DNA from: Anaerolinea sp.
Lineage (GTDB): Bacteria > Chloroflexota > Anaerolineae > JAAEKA01
Length of the DNA: 9,775 bases
Direction of reading: 5' to 3'
Assembly (NCBI GenBank): GCA_014879765.1
Contig: JACSRL010000100.1
Location: forward strand, 1-9,775
In this document: positions 1 through 9,775 of the stretch, piece after piece
How the letters are laid out: each line of letters opens with the position of its first letter
Position numbering within the stretch: the stretch's first letter is position 1
The notes under the pieces: generated by a model
What the model saw: only the letters and a program-made list of their open reading frames with translations
Database searches by the model: none
Told to the model about the DNA's origin: nothing
Translations under genes and position numbers: made by a program

Positions 1-65
1 TCGATGTGGCCAATGGTGCCCACGTTGACGTGTGGCTTGGTTCGCTGGAATACTTGCTTTGCCAT
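1..65 (-). CDS. tuf: Elongation factor Tu, N-terminal 21 codons (partial)
   Basis: EF-Tu is the GTPase that brings aminoacyl-tRNA to the ribosomal A site in the cytoplasm. Only the first 21 codons and two further bases lie in the window; the gene runs off the left edge. The translation opens MAKQVFQRTKPHVNVGTIGH and continues into I-D/E, which is the invariant EF-Tu N-terminus leading into the first GTP-binding loop; the loop itself (GHVDHGKT in most EF-Tu) lies outside. The ATG at 63–65 is preceded by AGGAG (minus strand, 75–79) at a spacing of 9 nt, so the start is well supported. It follows fusA in the same direction, as in the classical str operon, but with an unusually long 373-nt gap carrying its own candidate promoter. 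EF-G, IF-2 or SelB are excluded by this N-terminal sequence. Confidence 0.96.
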   Translation of the reverse strand, partial: MAKQVFQRTKPHVNVGTIGHI

Positions 66-74
66 GCGAAAACT

Positions 75-79
75 CTCCT
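75..79 (-). promoter_or_regulatory. Shine–Dalgarno of tuf
   Basis: AGGAG on the minus strand, within AGAGGAGAG, 9 nt upstream of the tuf ATG. It lies directly beside the CATGCTGAG-type palindromic repeat at 81–113: an alternative pairing of CTTTG with CAAAG in that repeat would bring structure close to the ribosome-binding site. Confidence 0.85.
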
Positions 80-80
80 C

Positions 81-113
81 TTTGTCATGCTGAGGTCTGC
101 CAAAGCATCCCTC
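81..113. repeat. Degenerate CATGCTGAG…AAGCATC palindromic repeat in the tuf leader
   Basis: On the plus strand the segment reads TTTGTCATGCTGAG, then a short spacer, then AAAGCATCCCTCG. ATGCT (87–91) and AGCAT (104–108) are inverted repeats. I recognise the outline TGTCATGCTGAG…GAAGCATC as a short interspersed palindrome common in many bacterial genomes, including Chloroflexota; the central part here (GTCTGCCA) has diverged from the usual form. It sits immediately upstream of the tuf Shine–Dalgarno. Family membership is from memory and would need a whole-genome search. Confidence 0.5.
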
Positions 114-122
114 GTTTCCACT

Positions 123-146
123 GCCAGCTCATGGATCATAGCCGGC
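123..146 (-). other. Stem-loop in tuf leader
   Basis: On the minus strand GCCGGCTATG pairs with CATGAGCTGGC around a 3-nt loop (ten pairs including one G·U, one bulged G). It lies about 60 nt upstream of the tuf start. No U-tract follows, so it is not an obvious terminator. Confidence 0.45.
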
Positions 147-199
147 CGCGTTGGTGCGTTTTGCGACGCTGATTTCCGTTGGGTGTGCCGTTTTTAGAC

Positions 200-256
200 A
201 ACGAAGAACCCGAAGCAGCCACACACAACGTGGTACTTCGGGTCGTTCCCGAGTAC
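200..256 (-). promoter_or_regulatory. Two mutually exclusive hairpins in the tuf leader (possible attenuator)
   Basis: Structure A (233–256): minus-strand GTACT-CGGG pairs with CCCG-A-AGTAC around loop AACGA. Structure B (200–247): the same CCCGAAG (236–242) instead pairs with a downstream CTTCGGG (209–215); an inner stem CCAC/GTGG (230–233 with 219–222) closes a 7-nt loop, and the AACGA that forms the loop of A pairs with TCGTT (200–204) across a 4-nt bulge. Only one can form at a time. Structure B is followed by the moderately U-rich stretch TTCTTCGTTGTCT, so it could act as a weak terminator with A as the antiterminator. The pairing is seen in the sequence; a switch function is inference. 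Confidence 0.45.
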
Positions 257-269
257 TGCGCTCTGCGTA

Positions 270-308
270 GGCGCCCATGAACGCTGCGTCTTGCGCAGCC
301 AGGGCACC
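270..308 (-). other. Two-part stem-loop in tuf leader
   Basis: Minus-strand GCTGCG and CGCAGC (283–299) form a perfect 6-bp stem around CAAGA. Beyond a small internal loop, GGTGCCC (302–308) pairs with GGGCGCC (270–276), seven pairs with one G·U. It lies about 40 nt downstream of the predicted tuf transcription start. No known riboswitch class is recognised. Confidence 0.45.
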
Positions 309-354
309 CAATGCCATCCGGGATCGGCTCATTCATTCCGGTGGCAACTAATCA

Positions 355-383
355 AGTATAGCACAGTCTGTGAGACGCGCCAA
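355..383 (-). promoter_or_regulatory. Candidate σ70-type promoter for tuf
   Basis: On the minus strand TTGGCG (378–383, 4 of 6 to the −35 consensus) and TATACT (355–360, 5 of 6 to the −10 consensus) are separated by exactly 17 nt. TGC directly before TATACT gives an extended −10 element (TGnTATACT). Transcription would start near 348–349, giving a leader of about 284 nt before the tuf ATG. The position between fusA and tuf fits the need for EF-Tu in excess of the other str products. Confidence 0.65.
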
Positions 384-421
384 ATTTGTCACGCGTCTGT
401 TTGGTCTGCGGCATGCGATCT

Positions 422-438
422 GCCGCCTGGCAGGCGGC
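422..438 (-). other. Short GC hairpin abutting the fusA stop codon
   Basis: GCCGCCTG and CAGGCGGC form a perfect inverted repeat with a single central base, starting directly after the fusA TAG. A competing pairing exists a few bases downstream (GCGGCA 408–413 with TGCCGC 421–426, plus strand). There is no following U-tract, so a terminator is not supported; it may be a 3'-end stabilising or processing structure, or a small repeat. Confidence 0.4.
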
Positions 439-2511
439 CTAGCTCTCGCCGCGCACGCGCTTGGCGACTTCCGGACTCACCGGCTCGTAGTGGTCGAACT
501 CCATGCTGAAGGTGCCGCGTCCCTGGGTGTTGGAGCGCAGCGTGGTGGCATAGCCGAACATCTCGGCCAGCGGAATGCTGGCGTGAACCGCCTGCAGGCC
601 CTGCGAGTGCGGCTCCATGCCCTCGATGCGTCCCCGCCGCGCGCTGGCGTCACCGATGACATCGCCGGCGAAGTTGTCAGGGACCACGATCTCGACCTTC
701 ATCATCGGCTCCAACAGCACCGGGGCCGCGCGCTGCACACCCTCGCGCAGCGCCATGGAGCCGGCAATCTTGAAGGCCATCTCGGAGGAGTCTACCTCGT
801 GGAATTTGCCGTCGATCAGCGCCACCTTCATGTCGACCAGCGGATAGCCGGAGCCGCCGCCAGCCTCGACAGCCTCACGCACCCCCTGCTCCACCGCGGG
901 GATGAACTCCTTGGGCACTGCGCCGCCGACGACCTTGTTCTCGAAGACGAAGCCTTCGCCCTGGGCCAACGGCTCCAGTCGCAGCGATACCACGGCAAAC
1001 TGGCCGCGGCCGCCGGTCTGGCGCACGAAGCGCGCCTCGTGCTCCACCGGCCGGGTGATGGTCTCGCGGTAGGAGACCTGGGGACGGCCCACGTTGGCCC
1101 GCACGCCGAACTCGCGCAACATGCGGTCGATCAGCACCTCCAGGTGCAGCTCGCCCATGCCCTCGATCAACGTCTGGCCCGTCTCGCTGTCGTAGCGCAC
1201 GCGGAAGGTGGGGTCCTCCTCGGCCAGGCGCTGCAACGATTGGCTCAGCTTGTCCTGGTCCGCCTTGGTGCGCGGCTCGATGGCGATGGAGATCACCGGC
1301 TCAGGGAAGGAGATTGTCTCCAGCACGATGGGCGCGTTGGCGTCGCTGATGGTCTCGCCGGTGAAGGTGTGCTTCAGACCCAACACCGCGGCAATGTCGC
1401 CCGCGCCGACCTTCGTCATCTCCTCACGCTGGTTGGCCCGCATGCGCACCAGTTGGCCGATGCGTTCCTTCTTTTCCTTGTTGGCGTTCTGATAGACGCT
1501 GCCATTGGCCAGGGTGCCGGAGTAGATGCGCAAATAGGCCAGGCGGCCCATGTAGGGATCGGTGACGATCTTGAAGCAAAGCGCTGCCAGCGGGCCCTTG
1601 GGATCGGCCGTGCGCTCCTCTTCCTTGCCGGTATAGGGGTTGATCCCGATCATCGGCGGAATGTCGATGGGGGAGGGCAGATAGTCGACCACCGCGTCCA
1701 GCAGCGGCTGGATCCCCTTGTTGCGCAGCGCGGTGCCGCACAGCACAGGCACCAACTGAGAACGAAGCGTCGCCCGGCGCAGCGCGGCGCGAATCTCGCC
1801 GTTGCTGATCTCCTCTCCCTCCAGATACTTGTGCATCAGGCTGTCGTCGGTCTCGGCCACTGCCTCGATCAACCGCTCGCGATGCTCCTGCACCAACTCT
1901 ACCATCTCCGCCGGCACCTCGGCCAGTTCTGGCTTGGCGCCCAGTTGATCGCTGAAGAACCATGCCTTCTGCTCGATCAGATCGACCACGCCGCGGAAGG
2001 TGGCTTCGATGCCGACAGGCAACTGGATCGGAATCGGGTTGCCGTTGAGTCGCTCGCGAATCATCCCCACCGTGCGCCAGAAGTTAGCGCCCAGGCGGTC
2101 CATCTTGTTGACGAAACAGATGCGCGGCACATCGTAGCGATCAGCCTGACGCCAGACCGTCTCCGACTGCGGCTCCACACCTGCCACGCCGTCGAAGACT
2201 ACCACGCCGCCGTCCAGCACGCGCAGGCTGCGCTGTACCTCAGCGGTGAAGTCGATGTGGCCGGGTGTGTCGATCACGTTGATCTGATACTCGCGCCAGG
2301 AGCTGGTGATGGCGGCCGCCGTGATGGTGATGCCGCGCTCCCGTTCCTGCTCCATCCAGTCAGTGACCGTGGTGCCTTCGTCCACATTGCCCAGGCGATA
2401 GGTGGTGCCCGAGTAGAAGAGAATACGTTCGGTGGTGGTAGTTTTGCCCGCGTCGATGTGGGCGATGATGCCGATGTTGCGAATAAGACGCAGCGAGTCG
2501 TTGTCTGGCAT
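439..2511 (-). CDS. fusA: Elongation factor G (ribosomal translocase)
   Basis: EF-G is the GTPase that drives tRNA–mRNA translocation and, with RRF, ribosome recycling. From the ATG at 2509–2511 the protein is 690 residues, close to the usual 690–705. GTP-binding motifs are complete: AHIDAGKTT at 17–25, switch RGITI near 59–63, DTPGH at 81–85, NKMD at 135–138 and a CGTAL G5-type motif at 258–262. The EF-G-specific regions follow, including EGMGELHLEVLIDRM in domain III and the domain IV tip with H571 in DGKFHEVDSS. This is a canonical EF-G, not a tetracycline-protection protein, LepA or EF-G2-like paralogue. A start at TTG 2532 would add seven residues but has no ribosome-binding site; the ATG has only a weak GAG 7 nt upstream. 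It lies 117 nt after rpsG, with a hairpin in that gap, and 373 nt before tuf. A long open frame on the opposite strand is a shadow of its codon use. Confidence 0.97.
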   Translation of the reverse strand: MPDNDSLRLIRNIGIIAHIDAGKTTTTERILFYSGTTYRLGNVDEGTTVTDWMEQERERGITITAAAITSSWREYQINVIDTPGHIDFTAEVQRSLRVLDGGVVVFDGVAGVEPQSETVWRQADRYDVPRICFVNKMDRLGANFWRTVGMIRERLNGNPIPIQLPVGIEATFRGVVDLIEQKAWFFSDQLGAKPELAEVPAEMVELVQEHRERLIEAVAETDDSLMHKYLEGEEISNGEIRAALRRATLRSQLVPVLCGTALRNKGIQPLLDAVVDYLPSPIDIPPMIGINPYTGKEEERTADPKGPLAALCFKIVTDPYMGRLAYLRIYSGTLANGSVYQNANKEKKERIGQLVRMRANQREEMTKVGAGDIAAVLGLKHTFTGETISDANAPIVLETISFPEPVISIAIEPRTKADQDKLSQSLQRLAEEDPTFRVRYDSETGQTLIEGMGELHLEVLIDRMLREFGVRANVGRPQVSYRETITRPVEHEARFVRQTGGRGQFAVVSLRLEPLAQGEGFVFENKVVGGAVPKEFIPAVEQGVREAVEAGGGSGYPLVDMKVALIDGKFHEVDSSEMAFKIAGSMALREGVQRAAPVLLEPMMKVEIVVPDNFAGDVIGDASARRGRIEGMEPHSQGLQAVHASIPLAEMFGYATTLRSNTQGRGTFSMEFDHYEPVSPEVAKRVRGES

Positions 2512-2536
2512 AGTTAGCTCAAGGGTCAACAATCAA

Positions 2537-2570
2537 AGACGGACGGCTGGGTCTTTCCAGCCGTCCGTCT
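2537..2570 (-). terminator. 14-bp perfect hairpin between rpsG and fusA (attenuator-like)
   Basis: AGACGGACGGCTGG (2537–2550) and its exact reverse complement (2557–2570) flank a 6-nt loop. Read on the minus strand the stem is followed by TTGATTGTTGACC, only a broken U-tract. It lies between rpsG and fusA and ends 25 nt before the fusA ATG. A partial terminator or attenuator, an RNase processing site, or a mobile palindromic repeat are all possible. No promoter that could restart transcription for fusA was found between it and the gene. Confidence 0.5.
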
Positions 2571-2628
2571 CTGCGGGATGGTTACCGATGGAGACAGTCA
2601 ACAATACCCCGTAACTGCACAGGTGGGC

Positions 2629-3105
2629 CTAGCGGCCTCCCCAGCGGTAGTGGGCAAACGCACGGTTGGCCTCGGCCATCTTGTGCGTATCTTCTTTTTT
2701 CTTGATGGTGTTGCCGGTGTTGTTGGCGGCGTCCAACAGCTCGGCCGCCAGCTTCTGGGCCATGGATTTGCCGGAACGTTTGCGCGCGTTGGCGATCAGC
2801 CAGCGATGCGCCAGCGCCTGCCGGCGGGCCGGCGCTACTTCCATGGGAACCTGGTAGGTGGCGCCGCCCACGCGCCGCGGCTTGACTTCCACCACGGGGG
2901 AGGCGTTCTGAATGGCGTGCTCGAACACTTCAATGGCCGGCTTGCCTGTGCGCTCGGCAATGATGTCCAGAGAGCCATAGACCACAGCCTGCGCCGTGCT
3001 CTTCTTGCCGTCGTACATGATCCGGTTGATGAACTTGGACAACTGCGCGCTGTTGTATTTCGGATCGGGCGCGATCTCGCGAATGGGTGCCTGATTGCGT
3101 CGCAT
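2629..3105 (-). CDS. rpsG: 30S ribosomal protein S7
   Basis: S7 is a primary 16S rRNA-binding protein that starts assembly of the 30S head and lines the E-site mRNA exit. The 158-residue product matches the usual length (about 156). Recognisable segments are INRIMYDGKKSTAQ near 26–39, RRVGGATYQVPMEV in the middle and the C-terminal KKKEDTHKMAEANRAFAHYRW. The ATG at 3103–3105 has AGGAG (3115–3119) 9 nt upstream. It begins 15 nt after the rpsL stop and is presumably translated from the same mRNA. In E. coli S7 represses its own operon through a roughly 100-nt structured rpsL–rpsG spacer; here the 15-nt spacer leaves no room for that site, so any autoregulation must act elsewhere. Confidence 0.97.
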   Translation of the reverse strand: MRRNQAPIREIAPDPKYNSAQLSKFINRIMYDGKKSTAQAVVYGSLDIIAERTGKPAIEVFEHAIQNASPVVEVKPRRVGGATYQVPMEVAPARRQALAHRWLIANARKRSGKSMAQKLAAELLDAANNTGNTIKKKEDTHKMAEANRAFAHYRWGGR

Positions 3106-3120
3106 GAACCTTTTCTCCTG

Positions 3121-3567
3121 CTACTTCTTCTTCGCCGCAGTCGGCGCGCCGGGCTTAGGACGCTTGGCGCCATACTTGGAACGGCCGCGCCGGCGCTTGT
3201 CGACGCCGGTACTGTCCAGCGCGCCGCGCACGATGTGATAGCGCACGCCGGGCAGATCGCGCACACGGCCGCCGCGCACCAGCACCACCGAGTGCTCTTG
3301 CAGACGGTGCCCCTCGCCGGGGATGTAGGCCGTGACTTCCATGCCGTTGCTCAGGCGCACACGGGCGATCTTGCGCAACGCCGAATTCGGCTTCTTGGGC
3401 GTAGTGGTGCGCACCTGGGTGCAGACGCCGCGCTTCTGCGGCGAGCCCTTGGGCGTCCGGTCGGTTCGTGACCGCAAGGTGTTGCGGGTAAACTGCAAGG
3501 CCGGCGCTTTCTCCTTGCTGGGCTTGGAGGTGCGGCCATGACGAACGAGTTGATTGATAGTAGGCAA
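3121..3567 (-). CDS. rpsL: 30S ribosomal protein S12
   Basis: S12 sits at the decoding centre of the 30S subunit and controls accuracy; it is the classical streptomycin-resistance protein. The 148-residue product begins MPTINQLVRHGR, the universal S12 start, encoded from a TTG codon (3565–3567) with AGGGAG (3574–3579) 6 nt upstream. Conserved segments are QKRGVCTQV, TTPKKPNSALRK (K58, K59, equivalent to E. coli K42/K43), EVTAYIPGEGH and GGRVRDLPGVRYH. It is longer than E. coli S12 (124 residues) because of an insertion around 24–44, as in Gram-positive S12, and a basic C-terminal tail. The position that is lysine in E. coli K87 / M. tuberculosis K88 is arginine here (R103, codon CGC). It is the first gene after the promoter at 3710–3738 and is followed by rpsG. 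Confidence 0.97.
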   Translation of the reverse strand: MPTINQLVRHGRTSKPSKEKAPALQFTRNTLRSRTDRTPKGSPQKRGVCTQVRTTTPKKPNSALRKIARVRLSNGMEVTAYIPGEGHRLQEHSVVLVRGGRVRDLPGVRYHIVRGALDSTGVDKRRRGRSKYGAKRPKPGAPTAAKKK

Positions 3568-3573
3568 CGTAGT

Positions 3574-3579
3574 CTCCCT
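3574..3579 (-). promoter_or_regulatory. Shine–Dalgarno that fixes the TTG start of rpsL
   Basis: AGGGAG on the minus strand, 6 nt upstream of TTG 3567. The universally conserved S12 N-terminus MPTINQL starts exactly at this TTG and no in-frame ATG lies nearby, so the non-ATG start is supported by both the ribosome-binding site and the protein family. Confidence 0.8.
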
Positions 3580-3624
3580 GGAAAGCTCTATTTCAGACGG
3601 CTAACGCCTTGATTTCAGTATGCT

Positions 3625-3652
3625 GAGACTTGGCCAAGACTTCGCAGGTCTC
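3625..3652. repeat. Imperfect inverted repeat in the rpsL leader
   Basis: On the plus strand GAGACTT…AGGTCTC are imperfect inverted ends (3625–3652), enclosing a perfect 10-bp palindrome CTTGGCCAAG (3629–3638) and a second copy of AAGACTT. It looks like a short interspersed repeat beside the 3668–3702 hairpin and would be transcribed in the rpsL leader. Function unknown. Confidence 0.4.
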
Positions 3653-3667
3653 GGCGGAAATCGCAAA

Positions 3668-3702
3668 CGTAGGCCGGACCGCGGCTACAGATCCGGCCTA
3701 CG
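3668..3702 (-). repeat. CGTAGGCCGGA inverted repeat at the predicted 5' end of the str transcript
   Basis: CGTAGGCCGGA (3668–3678) and its exact complement TCCGGCCTACG (3692–3702) form an 11-bp stem around a 13-nt loop. The predicted start of the transcript from the adjacent promoter falls at about 3701–3704, so the mRNA would begin in or at the base of this hairpin. It resembles REP-like palindromes of Chloroflexota (from memory). Such a 5'-terminal stem would be expected to protect an mRNA from 5'-end-dependent decay. Confidence 0.55.
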
Positions 3703-3709
3703 AAACGCT

Positions 3710-3738
3710 ATTCTAACACAAGACCCACGCCGGGTCAA
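3710..3738 (-). promoter_or_regulatory. σ70-type promoter for rpsL–rpsG–fusA
   Basis: On the minus strand TTGACC (3733–3738, 5 of 6) and TAGAAT (3710–3715, 5 of 6) are separated by exactly 17 nt, with TGT before TAGAAT giving an extended −10. This is the best promoter in the window. The −35 box lies only about 15 nt beyond the rpoC stop. Transcription would start near 3701–3704, giving a leader of about 135 nt before rpsL, and would make str expression partly independent of rpoBC. Confidence 0.75.
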
Positions 3739-3753
3739 ATCACAGCTTGTTTC

Positions 3754-8304
<4,551 letters not shown>

Positions 8305-8307
8305 AGT

Positions 8308-8314
8308 TCACCTC
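8308..8314 (-). promoter_or_regulatory. Shine–Dalgarno that fixes the GTG start of rpoC
   Basis: GAGGTGA on the minus strand, its GAGG core 6 nt upstream of GTG 8304. No in-frame ATG occurs near the conserved N-terminus EVNDFDAIRIS, so GTG is the best start. Confidence 0.8.
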
Positions 8315-8320
8315 TTCGCT

Positions 8321-8385
8321 GTAAGCGGGTGAGCAGTCAACAGTCGACAGTGGCCGGCAACCGTTCACTGCTCACTGTTCACTGC

Positions 8386-8389
<4 letters not shown>
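8321..8389. repeat. Heptamer-built inverted repeat across the rpoB stop and rpoB–rpoC gap
   Basis: Two adjacent arms, 8321–8355 and 8356–8389, are imperfect reverse complements (26 of about 34 positions). Each is a chain of 7-mers of the form GTgAaCA: on the minus strand GTAAGCA, GTGAACA, GTGAGCA, GTGAACG in one arm; in the other arm, read on the plus strand, GTAAGCGG, GTGAGCA, GTCAACA, GTCGACA. The ends GTAAGC/GCTTAC are exact. The element occupies nearly all of the 81-nt gap, and its first bases on the coding strand (GTAAGC) include the rpoB stop codon TAA. The transcript would form a long imperfect hairpin between the two cistrons. It looks like an inserted repeat. Confidence 0.7.

Positions 8390-9775
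<1,386 letters not shown>

Noticed and set aside
136..336. A 66-codon ORF on the sense strand of the tuf leader, starting about 12 nt after the predicted transcription start.
   Set aside because: No usable Shine–Dalgarno (GGA touches the ATG), no recognisable protein, and the DNA is explained by the leader hairpins. A regulatory leader peptide cannot be excluded but is not supported.
66..438. A tRNA gene in the fusA–tuf gap.
   Set aside because: No cloverleaf, T-loop GTTCGA-type sequence, or acceptor stem could be assembled on either strand.
422..438. An intrinsic terminator for fusA.
   Set aside because: The stem is short with an almost absent loop, and the following minus-strand bases (AGATCGCATG) are not U-rich.
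370..2517. A 715-codon open frame on the plus strand opposite fusA.
   Set aside because: It lies wholly antisense to a canonical EF-G, shows no recognisable domain, is rich in H/L/A/D/R as expected of a high-GC mirror frame, and has no ribosome-binding site. It is a codon-bias shadow.
2512..2532. A TTG start at 2532 that would add seven residues to EF-G.
   Set aside because: No ribosome-binding site upstream of it, and EF-G homology begins after the ATG at 2511.
3106..3120. An E. coli-type S7 autoregulatory site between rpsL and rpsG.
   Set aside because: The gap is only 15 nt and is filled by the rpsG Shine–Dalgarno; there is no room for the structured site.
2578..3471. A 297-codon plus-strand frame across rpsG and rpsL.
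   Set aside because: Antisense to two universal ribosomal protein genes, no recognisable domain; shadow.

Overview
This window is the downstream part of a bacterial rpoBC–str transcription/translation cluster, entirely on the minus strand. Read in the direction of transcription (right to left) the order is rpoB (3' part only, runs off the right edge) – rpoC – rpsL – rpsG – fusA – tuf (first 21 codons only, runs off the left edge). All six genes are recognised from conserved protein motifs. The DNA is GC-rich. The large lineage-type insertions in both RNA polymerase subunits, the lack of the enterobacterial SI3 insertion in the β' trigger loop, the longer 'Gram-positive-like' form of S12, and the abundance of short palindromic repeats suggest a member of Chloroflexota (Caldilinea/Anaerolinea-like). 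That placement is inference from memory of the families, not from a search.

Layout. 8386–9775: end of rpoB, with a roughly 200-residue insertion that contains an in-frame GC-rich palindromic repeat. 8305–8385: rpoB–rpoC gap, filled by a 69-nt inverted repeat built of heptamers that also contains the rpoB stop codon. 3754–8304: rpoC, with a coiled-coil insertion in the clamp and a second insertion that looks like the C-terminal domain of the RNA polymerase α subunit. 3568–3753: rpoC–rpsL gap with a strong extended −10 promoter (TTGACC-17-TAGAAT) firing into the str genes, plus two inverted repeats, one of them at the predicted 5' end of the transcript. 3121–3567 rpsL and 2629–3105 rpsG, 15 nt apart. 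2512–2628: gap with a perfect 14-bp hairpin. 439–2511 fusA. 66–438: a 373-nt gap with a second promoter and a long structured leader for tuf, including two mutually exclusive hairpins. 1–65: start of tuf.

How they work together: β and β' form the catalytic core of RNA polymerase; S12 and S7 are 30S ribosomal proteins; EF-G and EF-Tu are the translocation and aminoacyl-tRNA delivery GTPases. The internal promoters would let the cell make str proteins and, especially, EF-Tu in excess over RNA polymerase. The genes themselves are core genes. The unusual content is (a) the α-CTD-like domain inside β', (b) the repeat-derived peptide inside β, and (c) the different palindromic repeats or hairpins present at every gene junction except the 15-nt rpsL–rpsG gap.
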